The translations under genes and the position numbers were made by a program. From Pedobacter sp. AJM (GTDB lineage: Bacteria; Bacteroidota; Bacteroidia; Sphingobacteriales; Sphingobacteriaceae), in contig NZ_NHOT01000011.1 of the NCBI RefSeq assembly GCF_002197755.1, positions 52,090 through 116,089 of the forward strand: 64,000 bases of DNA, in the 5' to 3' direction. This document shows positions 49,938 to 57,759 of this stretch, piece by piece (within the stretch, counting starts at the first letter, position 1; the number at the start of each line of letters is the position of its first letter). Below the pieces are notes generated by a model. That model worked only from the letters and a program-made list of their open reading frames with translations, did not search any database and was not told where the DNA came from.

Positions 49938-51863
49938 TTAAACTGTTATTTCTTTTTTTAATAAAGTGTTGAACTCCTCCAACGTCATTTCCCCTAAATC
50001 TCCTTCACCATGTTTACGCACTGAAACTTTTCCATCAGCCATTTCTTTATCGCCAATAATAAGCATATAAGGGATCTTTTTAACTTCGGCATCACGGATT
50101 TTACGTCCGATTTTCTCATCTCGAAAGTCAATCAGCCCGCGAATATCGGAATTATTTAATTCATCTAAAACTTTTTTTGCATATTCTTCATATTTTTCTG
50201 AAATCGGAAGAATAATAAATTGCTCCGGACTTAGCCAAAGAGGGAAATTTCCGGCACAATGCTCAATTAAAACTGCGATGAATCTTTCCAATGAACCAAA
50301 TGGCGCACGGTGAATCATTACCGGTCTGTGTTTTTGGTTATCGCTACCGGTATATTCCAGTTCAAAACGCTCTGGTAAATTATAATCTACCTGGATAGTC
50401 CCTAACTGCCATTTCCTACCCAAAGCATCTTTCACCATGAAATCCAGCTTAGGTCCGTAAAATGCCGCTTCGCCATATTCTACCACAGTATTCAAACCTT
50501 TCTCGGCAGCAGCCTCGATAATGGATTCCTCTGCAAGTTTCCAATTCTCATCATTACCAATATACTTCGATCTATTATCCGGATCACGAAGAGATACCTG
50601 GGCAATATAATTATCAAAACCCAGCGATTTAAATACATAAAGTACTAAATCGATCACTTTTTTAAATTCTTCTTTTACCTGATCAGGGCGGCAAAATAAA
50701 TGCGCGTCATCCTGAGTAAAACCTCTTACACGTGTTAAGCCATGTAACTCACCACTTTGTTCGTAACGATATACCGTACCAAATTCTGCAAAACGAACAG
50801 GCAGATCCTTGTATGATCTTGGCTTAAATTTGTACATTTCACAGTGGTGCGGACAATTCATCGGCTTTAATAAAAACTCCTCTCCTTCTTGAGGCGTTTT
50901 TATTGGCTGAAAACTATCCTTACCATATTTCTCGTAATGTCCGGAAGTGATATATAAATTCTTATTCCCTATATGTGGTGTAACTACTTGCTCATAGCCG
51001 TGTTTTGCCTGCGCTTTTGTTAAAAACTGTACCAAACGTTCTCTTAATGCAGTTCCTTTTGGCAACCACATTGGTAAGCCCATCCCTACCTTTTCTGAAA
51101 ACATAAAGAGTTCTAACTCTTTTCCAAGTTTACGATGATCACGTTTTTTAGCTTCTTCAATCATGGCTAAATATTCGGTCAGCTCGCTTGCTTTAGGAAA
51201 AGTTACACCATAAATACGGGTTAACTGTTTTTTAGTTTCATCACCGCGCCAGTAAGCACCGGCAACGTTCATCAGTTTTACGGCTTTAACGAAACCTGTA
51301 TTGGGAATATGCGGACCACGGCATAAATCAGTAAACTGGCCCTGAGAATAGAAAGTAATTTTTCCATCTTCCAAACCCTCAATCAAATCCAGTTTATATT
51401 CGTCGCCTTTTTCAGTAAAATATTTGATTGCATCCGCCTTGCTTACACTTTCACGGGTGAAAGTTTCCTTTTGCTTAGCCAGTTCGATCATTTTAGTTTC
51501 GATGGCCTTGAAATCATCAGAAGAAAACTCCTTGTCGCCGAAATCTACATCGTAATAAAAACCAGTTTCAATCGCCGGACCAATACCGAATTTTGTTCCC
51601 GGATAAATTGCTTCTAAAGCCTCAGCCATTAAGTGGGCTGATGAATGCCAGAAAGTCGATTTACCTGCAGTATCATTCCAGGTTAGCAATTTTACTGAAG
51701 AATCAGCTTCAATTGGGCGTGTGGCATCCCAAACTTCGCCATTAACCTCGGCAGCTAAAACATTACGGGCTAAACCCTCAGAAATGGATAGTGCAATTTG
51801 ATGGGCAGATGTGCCCTGTTCATACTGACGAACGGAGCCGTCAGGTAAAGTAATATTAATCAT
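49938..51863 (-). CDS. thrS: Threonyl-tRNA synthetase
   Basis: Class II synthetase of 641 residues that charges tRNA-Thr. Domains in order: TGS domain (MINITLPDGSVRQYEQGTSA), editing domain (WHSSAHLMAEALEAIYPGTKFGIGPAIETGFYYD), catalytic core with the Zn-binding Cys in MNCPHHCEMY, motif 2 YRYEQSGELHGLTRVRGF, motif 3 HRAPFGSLERF, and the anticodon-binding domain at the C-terminus. Usual length. It leads the operon thrS-infC-rpmI-rplT, with infC starting about 20 bases after its stop. Confidence 0.98.
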   Translation of the reverse strand: MINITLPDGSVRQYEQGTSAHQIALSISEGLARNVLAAEVNGEVWDATRPIEADSSVKLLTWNDTAGKSTFWHSSAHLMAEALEAIYPGTKFGIGPAIETGFYYDVDFGDKEFSSDDFKAIETKMIELAKQKETFTRESVSKADAIKYFTEKGDEYKLDLIEGLEDGKITFYSQGQFTDLCRGPHIPNTGFVKAVKLMNVAGAYWRGDETKKQLTRIYGVTFPKASELTEYLAMIEEAKKRDHRKLGKELELFMFSEKVGMGLPMWLPKGTALRERLVQFLTKAQAKHGYEQVVTPHIGNKNLYITSGHYEKYGKDSFQPIKTPQEGEEFLLKPMNCPHHCEMYKFKPRSYKDLPVRFAEFGTVYRYEQSGELHGLTRVRGFTQDDAHLFCRPDQVKEEFKKVIDLVLYVFKSLGFDNYIAQVSLRDPDNRSKYIGNDENWKLAEESIIEAAAEKGLNTVVEYGEAAFYGPKLDFMVKDALGRKWQLGTIQVDYNLPERFELEYTGSDNQKHRPVMIHRAPFGSLERFIAVLIEHCAGNFPLWLSPEQFIILPISEKYEEYAKKVLDELNNSDIRGLIDFRDEKIGRKIRDAEVKKIPYMLIIGDKEMADGKVSVRKHGEGDLGEMTLEEFNTLLKKEITV

Positions 51864-52028
51864 CTACAACTATGATTTGTTCCTTATTCAGTATTAAAAT
51901 TTCGGAACGGTTTAAAAATATGATGAATTCTAAATCACATACAAAGTGATTTTTATTGCTGCGAAGATAAGAAAATTTATCTCACCGTTATTTGAGACGG
52001 CGAAATATTTTGAGAAATTTGAGGGTGG

Positions 52029-52130
52029 TTGATTACGGTAGACATATCCTGAATGAAGTTCAGGAAGATGCTCGGGGACTACGCTGAAGTGCAGGAATGA
52101 TTCGGCAGGAAACATGCCGGGAAAATTGCG
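52029..52130. repeat. Palindromic intergenic repeats
   Basis: TCCTGAA and TTCAGGA flank five bases (about 52029-52052 block), and CGGCA and TGCCG flank seven bases (about 52102-52118). GC content is higher than in nearby intergenic sequence. Probably a member of a multicopy intergenic element. Confidence 0.45.
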
Positions 52131-52261
52131 CTTCATGCCTTAATATTCCAAATAAAATCCAGATTTGAATCGAGTTTAGGAGGACGCCCAAGGGAGGAGT
52201 ACATGAGAACGGACGAAATAATTACTTCTAAAACTTCTTAGAAATTAACCCTTTTTAAAGA

Positions 52262-52291
52262 TAAAAGCCTTTCAAAATAAATCTGAAAGGC
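52262..52291 (-). terminator. Terminator of the DUF4412 gene
   Basis: GCCTTTCA and TGAAAGGC pair across nine bases, then CTTTTAT on the minus strand. It lies 24 bases past the DUF4412 stop. Confidence 0.75.
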
Positions 52292-52314
52292 CTCTATAAT
52301 ACATTTTTCCAATT

Positions 52315-53208
52315 TTAATTCCCTGGAACAACGATTCGCTGAACACCACCACGTGGCCTGTTTTGCCTGAAACGCTTCATCATATTATCCATTTTAACTT
52401 TATATTCCGCTTCAGTAATTAACCTTGCTTTCTTTGGAGGTGTAACATCTTTAGTGCTCACGCCCCTATATTCAATACTTTTGGCAATGGTTGAACTACC
52501 TCTTCCTTCAATAGCCAAAACTGTACCTTCTGTCCACATTTTAGGATTTGGAGAAAAATTAAATCCAAGATCATTCGTATACCAGAGATGTGTTTCTTCA
52601 GTTACGTCTTTATCCATATCCAGAATTTTAACTGATCTGGTTGATTTGACAATGACCTCTTTGCAATCAAACCCAATGATTTTTTTTGTAGCATCCGTTT
52701 TTAAAACTTCTATTTTTGGAGCTGCAACCGGTTTAGGTTTTGAAGTATCACCAGGTGTTCCGCCCATTCTAAATGAGCTAATTGGACCAGAAGCAGACAG
52801 TTCCAATTTACTTGGCATATAATAGGTGGTATCATTTAAATCAAAAACTTCAGTAAGCTTTTGATCTGCAAAATTATAATAGTATTCCCGGTTGCCGCCT
52901 CCTCCACCGAAACGCATCATCATTCTGCCCATTCCGCCGCCGCCGCCACCGGCACCATTGCTATCTTCCATATCTTCAACAGCCATGTAACTTGCCTGAG
53001 TGGCCGTAAACAACAATTCGAAATTGCTCTTACTGGCCGAAGGCATTCTAGCTTTCATCTGATCCGGAATCTGCATGCCACTTGCTGCTGCCATAGCTGC
53101 CGGATCAATGGTGGTTTCAAACTGAATGGCACCCGAAGTTTTCTTTTGTGCATCTGCAACGGATAAAAGGCAAGTAATCCCTATCAGTGCTAAAAATATT
53201 TTTTTCAT
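52315..53208 (-). CDS. Secreted DUF4412/GLPGLI-like protein
   Basis: A 297-residue exported protein with a Sec signal (MKKIFLALIGITCLLSVADA, cut before QKK). The body resembles the GLPGLI/DUF4412 group of Bacteroidota: FELLFTATQASYM, YYYNFADQKLTEVFDLNDTTYYM, KKIIGFDCKEVIVKS and ETHLWYTNDLGFNFSPNP. An unusual Gly/Met-rich insertion lies at about residues 86-105. Function unknown; probably periplasmic or outer-membrane associated. A heptamer repeat tract lies about 130-200 bases upstream of its start. Confidence 0.82.
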   Translation of the reverse strand: MKKIFLALIGITCLLSVADAQKKTSGAIQFETTIDPAAMAAASGMQIPDQMKARMPSASKSNFELLFTATQASYMAVEDMEDSNGAGGGGGGMGRMMMRFGGGGGNREYYYNFADQKLTEVFDLNDTTYYMPSKLELSASGPISSFRMGGTPGDTSKPKPVAAPKIEVLKTDATKKIIGFDCKEVIVKSTRSVKILDMDKDVTEETHLWYTNDLGFNFSPNPKMWTEGTVLAIEGRGSSTIAKSIEYRGVSTKDVTPPKKARLITEAEYKVKMDNMMKRFRQNRPRGGVQRIVVPGN

Positions 53209-53334
53209 TTTTTGAATGTGTTTTTTTAATCATTAAGAGGCAAATAAATCTGATTTTTTTTGGCTTATAATTGCTGCTTCTTAATTTCTTTTGGATACAA
53301 TCGGATCAAAAAGGTTTAATGACCTTTGGGTTTT

Positions 53335-53415
53335 GTTTGGCGTTTGGCGTTTGGCGTTTGGCGTTTGGCGTTTGGCGTTTGGCGTTTGGCGTTTGGCGTT
53401 TGGCGTTTGGCGTTT
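53335..53415. repeat. Heptamer tandem repeat, unit GTTTGGC, 11 copies
   Basis: Eleven exact copies of GTTTGGC run from 53335 to 53411 followed by a partial GTTT. The array lies in the gap between the DUF4412 gene (starts at 53208, minus strand) and the LutA-like gene (ends at 53487, same strand), upstream of the former. Copy number of a seven-base unit can vary by slippage. Confidence 0.95.
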
Positions 53416-53486
53416 AAGGAAAATTTTAATTAATGCGAGTGGTTTGTATTAAACGCTACTTTACGGAAACATTTATGCTGACGAAA

Positions 53487-54227
53487 TTAATATTCAGTAC
53501 TTTCCAGCCAGCCATTACACAAAACATCAGCAAGGTGCATGGTTTTGATGGGCAGGTTATTTTTTTCAATATAGCCTTGTAAATGCAATAAGCAGGATAA
53601 ATCTGTTGAAATAATGTAATCAGCATGTTGTGCCATGGCGTGATTTACTTTTTGTTCGGCCATTGCAGAAGAAATCGCATCGAATTTAACAGCAAAGGTA
53701 CCTCCAAAACCACAGCACATATCTGTATCCTCCATTTCCAGCATTTCCAAACCATGAACTTTTGAAAGCAACTGACGGGGTTCGTCTTTAATTTTACATT
53801 CACGTAAAGCACTGCACGAATCGTGGTAAACGGCCTTACCTTCCAGCTCTGCGCCGAAATAATCTTTTTTCGCTACGTTGATCAAAAAGTCTGAAAGTTC
53901 CCAGATATTAGATTGTAAATTCCTGCATTTGTTGTGCACGATCGTATTGGTAAACAAATCATTATAGCCACCCTTTACCATGCCTACACAAGAGGCAGAA
54001 GGTGCCACTACATAAGTATTTTCTGAAAAATCATTTAAAAATTTAGTACCTACTTCTTTTGCTTCATCCCAGTAACCGGCATTGTAGGCTGGCTGTCCGC
54101 AACACGTTTGTTTGGAATTATAGCTAACCTCACAGCCTGATTTTTCTAATAACCTTAACGTATTAAAGGCGGTTTCCGGATAGAGCTGATCTACAAAACA
54201 AGGCACAAATAATTCTACTTTCATCAT
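53487..54227 (-). CDS. LutA/YkgE-like (Fe-S)-binding subunit with two CCG domains
   Basis: A 246-residue protein with two CCG domains: C42-C43-G in QTCCGQPAYNAGYWDEA and C171-C172-G in DMCCGFGGTFAVKF, with additional Cys (DSCSALREC). The tandem CCG layout is that of LutA in lactate utilisation and of heterodisulfide-reductase-like subunits, which bind an unusual Fe-S cluster. LutB and LutC are not next to it here. It follows the UMF1-type transporter by 14 bases on the same strand, so the two are probably cotranscribed; the transporter might move a substrate or cofactor used by this enzyme. Confidence 0.88.
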   Translation of the reverse strand: MMKVELFVPCFVDQLYPETAFNTLRLLEKSGCEVSYNSKQTCCGQPAYNAGYWDEAKEVGTKFLNDFSENTYVVAPSASCVGMVKGGYNDLFTNTIVHNKCRNLQSNIWELSDFLINVAKKDYFGAELEGKAVYHDSCSALRECKIKDEPRQLLSKVHGLEMLEMEDTDMCCGFGGTFAVKFDAISSAMAEQKVNHAMAQHADYIISTDLSCLLHLQGYIEKNNLPIKTMHLADVLCNGWLESTEY

Positions 54228-54241
54228 ATTTCAGGGCAAAC

Positions 54242-55549
54242 TTACGGTTTTACTATTTCTTTGCTTTCGTTTTTTCTTAAGATCAGCAAAAAGATTAAAC
54301 CAATGATGAAAAATGATGCCAAAGCAATAATGGAATAGCGAATATTACCTGTTAAATCTTCAATATAGGCAAAACTAAATAACCCGATTACAATAGCCAG
54401 TTTCTCCGTAACATCATAAAAACTAAAAAATGAGGTGGTATCTGGTGTATTTAAGGGCAAATATTTAGAATAGGTAGAACGGGATAGCGACTGAATTCCA
54501 CCCATAATCAGTCCCACAATCGCGGCCAGAGCATAAAACTGGTATTCGTTGGTAATGTTGTAGCCATATACGCAACAGCCGATCCAAACCAGCACCACCA
54601 TGATTAAAACATTCACATTACCCACCTTTTTAGCCAGAAACGACATCAGTAATGCTCCCGGAATAGCAACGAGTTGAATAATTAAGATCACCGCAATTAA
54701 CTTTGCTGTTCCTAACTTTAATGTTTTTTCGGCAAAACCTGCAGCAGCCAGCATGATGGTCTGAACACCCATTGAATAAAAGAAAAAAGAAAATAGAAAA
54801 CCTTTTAGTCTTTTAATTTGCTTCAGCTGTTTCCAAACCTTCGATAATTCACTAAAGCCATCTTTAATGATATTGGTTTTGATTTTAGTTACCTGGGGAG
54901 TTCCGTTTGGCAGCACATGAAACGGAATTTGGGAAAATGCGATCCACCACACACCTACCAGTAAGAATGACAATCTCGGCGGAAAGGAGGCATCTGTAAT
55001 ACCGAACCACTCTGGCTTTAATACGAATAAAAAACAAATCAGCTGAAGCAAAACAGAGCCGATATATCCATAAGAAAAGCCCTGTGCACTTACCCGGTCC
55101 TGGTGTTCTTCTGTCGCGATTTCAGGGAGGTATGCATTACTAAATAACACCCCACCAATATAGCCCATTGCAGCCAGTACAAAAAATATGATACTCATTT
55201 CAAGGGTATCCAGCTTAAAGAAATATAAGGCCATACAAGCCAGGCCACCCATGTAAGTAAAAAATTTCATGAATGATTTTTTATTCCCCCTCCTGTCGGC
55301 AATAGAAGAAAGTATGGGCAGGGCTAAAGCCATAATCAGATATGCAAATGATAGCGCATAGTTAGAAAGCGATGTATTAACAAAATGTCTTCCAAAAAAG
55401 GTAACCTGATCACCATGTTCTTTAGTTGTGGTGATAATGGTATAGTAAGCCGGAAAAATTGTGGACGTAATTACGAGGTTATAGGCCGAATTTGCCCAGT
55501 CGAAGAAAGCCCATGAACGGATGGTTTTCTTATTGTTTTTTTCTATCAT
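54242..55549 (-). CDS. UMF1-family MFS transporter
   Basis: A 435-residue transporter with about twelve membrane helices of the UMF1 (Atg22-like) group of the major facilitator superfamily. The N-terminus RSWAFFDWANSAYNLVITSTIFPAYY is the family signature, and GGIQSLSRSTYSKYLPLNTPDTTSFFSFYDVTEK in the second half is the other. Atg22 exports amino acids from the yeast vacuole; bacterial members are uncharacterised, so substrate is open. It overlaps the operon of the LutA-like gene. Confidence 0.88.
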   Translation of the reverse strand: MIEKNNKKTIRSWAFFDWANSAYNLVITSTIFPAYYTIITTTKEHGDQVTFFGRHFVNTSLSNYALSFAYLIMALALPILSSIADRRGNKKSFMKFFTYMGGLACMALYFFKLDTLEMSIIFFVLAAMGYIGGVLFSNAYLPEIATEEHQDRVSAQGFSYGYIGSVLLQLICFLFVLKPEWFGITDASFPPRLSFLLVGVWWIAFSQIPFHVLPNGTPQVTKIKTNIIKDGFSELSKVWKQLKQIKRLKGFLFSFFFYSMGVQTIMLAAAGFAEKTLKLGTAKLIAVILIIQLVAIPGALLMSFLAKKVGNVNVLIMVVLVWIGCCVYGYNITNEYQFYALAAIVGLIMGGIQSLSRSTYSKYLPLNTPDTTSFFSFYDVTEKLAIVIGLFSFAYIEDLTGNIRYSIIALASFFIIGLIFLLILRKNESKEIVKP

Positions 55550-55691
55550 TTATATTTTCGCTTCGCGGAAGATTACACAGATTGATATGATTAATACAAA
55601 ACTAATATTTTACCGATAATTATGGTTAACAGTTCTCAATTTACAATTAATAGTTTTCAAATCTCAAATCTGGCATCTCAAATCTATCTTT

Positions 55692-57590
55692 TTACGCCTC
55701 CAGATAATATTTCTTTCCATCCGTTTTAATTTTACCTGCGTCTAATAATTCCCGAATGGCATCGATCCGTTCATTTTCGGTACCCTTCTTAATGGCGGTT
55801 ACCAAATCATCCAGCGTAAAGGCCTGTTGCTGCAATAAAGAAATGATTTCGAAGTCAATTTCATCATTGATCAGCTGGTCGTTTTCAGCTTTTTTTTCAG
55901 CCAGGCAAACATCGCAAACGCCACATTTTGAAGCATGATGTTCATCAAAATAAGCCAGTAACTGAATGCTGCGGCAAATATTTGTTGAAGCATAGCTGAT
56001 TACTGCATTTATCTGCTTCAGTAGAATTTCTTTACGCAATTCGAGATACTTTACATCTAAATCAAAATGATCCATATCCACACGTGGCCTGACATATTGC
56101 AACTGTGGCTGGTCGGTTTGCTGAATATAAGTAAGTAGTTCCAGCGATTGTAATTTATGCAGTAAGGCAATGATATCTTTATAAGACAAACCTGTTTTTT
56201 TGGCCAGATCTGCTTCATTGATGCTGATAAAGCCATCAAAAGCACCTCCATGTGATCTTAAAATGGTTTTAATAATACCATCGTAAACCTTGTTTTCAAT
56301 CTGAAACCTGTAAATATCTTCATGACTGGCGATAAACATCATTCTGGAGGGTAGAAAAACACTTTCTGACAGGGTAAGGTAGCCATCATGTTCCAGAAAC
56401 TTGAGGGCAGATATTGTTTTTAATACACTGATGTTAAAACGCTTGCAAAAATCAGCTATATCAAAAGTAAAAGTAAGGCCTTCGCCCGCACCAAAAGCCA
56501 GCTGAAAATAGCTGCCCAGATAATGGTAGGTTTTTCGGATATCATCAGGAGCAGGAAAACTATCAATATAGCGTGATTCCAGGTTCAAGATATCAGATTG
56601 ATTGGCCAATAAAACGGCGTAACTTCTTTTCTCATCCCTTCCGGCCCTCCCCGCTTCCTGATAATAAGCTTCCAGGCTTTCGGGTAAATCCAGGTGTACC
56701 ACAGTACGCACGTCAGCCTTGTCAATCCCCATTCCAAAAGCATTTGTGGCCACCATAATACGGGTCTTATTTAGTTTCCAGTCTTCCTGCTTTTTAAATC
56801 TGACATCCCTTTCTAAACCAGCATGGTAAAAATCAGCCTTGACCTGATTGCGGTTTAAAAAATTAGAAACTTCAGCCGTTTCACGCCTGTTGCGCACATA
56901 TACCAAACCTGTGCCCTTCACATTTGTACAAATGTCCAGTAGTTTTTTATACTTATCTTCTTTATTAAAAACAACATAGCTCAGGTTATCGCGAGCAAAA
57001 CTTTTCACAAAAACCTGCGGATCAGTCATCTCCAGCTTATCCATTATATCTTGCCTTACAAAAGCCGTTGCCGTAGCAGTGAGTGCCAATACCGGTACTT
57101 CGGGATGAATTTCCCTGAGCCTGGCAATTTGCTGGTATGGCGGGCGAAAATCATATCCCCATTGGGAAATACAATGCGCTTCATCAACTGCAATAAGATT
57201 GACATTCATATAAGAAATCCGCACACGAACCAATTCAGCTAATAGTCTTTCAGGAGACAGGTAAAGGAACTTGATCTTACCGTAGATACAGTTATCCAGT
57301 AAAATATCAATTTCGCGCTTTCCCATCCCTGCATAAATGGCTATGGCTTCAATTCCCCTTGATTTCAGGTTTTCCACCTGATCTTTCATCAGGGCGATTA
57401 AGGGCGAAACGACAATACAAATGCCTTCTTTTACCAATGCGGGAACCTGAAAACAAACCGATTTACCTCCTCCGGTGGGTAGAAGTGCTAAACTGTCTTT
57501 TCCTTCCAGAACAGAATTGATAATATCCTGCTGGAGCGGTCGGAAGGCTGGATAACCCCAGTATTTTTGTAAAATCTCTATGGCTGTCAT
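55692..57590 (-). CDS. recQ: ATP-dependent DNA helicase RecQ
   Basis: A 3'-5' DNA helicase of 632 residues. Walker A TGGGKS (39-44), DEAH box in AVDEAHCISQWGYDFRPPY, motif VI QEAGRAGRDEKRS, then the RecQ-Ct domain with Zn-binding Cys in CRSIQLLAYFDEHHASKCGVCDVC, and a winged helix. The C-terminal region after about 560 is a short helical extension; a full HRDC domain is not evident. It unwinds DNA in recombination and repair. The promoter is visible just upstream. Confidence 0.95.
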   Translation of the reverse strand: MTAIEILQKYWGYPAFRPLQQDIINSVLEGKDSLALLPTGGGKSVCFQVPALVKEGICIVVSPLIALMKDQVENLKSRGIEAIAIYAGMGKREIDILLDNCIYGKIKFLYLSPERLLAELVRVRISYMNVNLIAVDEAHCISQWGYDFRPPYQQIARLREIHPEVPVLALTATATAFVRQDIMDKLEMTDPQVFVKSFARDNLSYVVFNKEDKYKKLLDICTNVKGTGLVYVRNRRETAEVSNFLNRNQVKADFYHAGLERDVRFKKQEDWKLNKTRIMVATNAFGMGIDKADVRTVVHLDLPESLEAYYQEAGRAGRDEKRSYAVLLANQSDILNLESRYIDSFPAPDDIRKTYHYLGSYFQLAFGAGEGLTFTFDIADFCKRFNISVLKTISALKFLEHDGYLTLSESVFLPSRMMFIASHEDIYRFQIENKVYDGIIKTILRSHGGAFDGFISINEADLAKKTGLSYKDIIALLHKLQSLELLTYIQQTDQPQLQYVRPRVDMDHFDLDVKYLELRKEILLKQINAVISYASTNICRSIQLLAYFDEHHASKCGVCDVCLAEKKAENDQLINDEIDFEIISLLQQQAFTLDDLVTAIKKGTENERIDAIRELLDAGKIKTDGKKYYLEA

Positions 57591-57603
57591 AAATCGGCGG
57601 TAT

Positions 57604-57632
57604 CAAAACTATAAAATTTATATGTAAAGCAA
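57604..57632 (-). promoter_or_regulatory. recQ promoter
   Basis: On the minus strand, TAGTTTTG (57604-57611) matches the -7 consensus TAnnTTTG, and TTG (57630-57632) lies 18 bases upstream, near the usual -33 distance. The start codon follows 13 bases after the -7 element. Confidence 0.6.
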
Positions 57633-57676
57633 TAGCATATTTACAATTGGATCAAAACCATCTTGCAAAAGATTAT

Positions 57677-57684
57677 TAACTTTG
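57677..57684 (+). promoter_or_regulatory. -7 promoter-like element of the propeller-amidohydrolase gene
   Basis: TAACTTTG matches TAnnTTTG, 75 bases before the start codon. No well-spaced -33 element. Confidence 0.35.
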
Positions 57685-57759
57685 TTCAATACGTCAATAA
57701 ATGCTGGAAAATCAGTTCACTGAAATTATTTACTTGATTAAAAATGTCCTTAATATAAA

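Larger units (their letters stand above)
51864..52314. other. Intergenic region with palindromic repeats
   Basis: A 451-base gap on the minus strand between thrS and the DUF4412 gene. It must hold the thrS promoter and holds small inverted repeats at about 52030-52120 (TCCTGAA..TTCAGGA, CGGCA..TGCCG) of the type often repeated in Bacteroidota genomes. An open frame at 51930-52136 has poor protein character and I do not call it. Confidence 0.6.

Noticed and set aside
51930..52136. Open frame of 68 residues on the minus strand upstream of thrS
   Set aside because: Amino acid makeup follows the palindromic repeats it crosses, and it spans the region that must hold the thrS promoter.
53335..53415. 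CRISPR array
   Set aside because: The repeats are seven bases and directly adjacent with no spacers.
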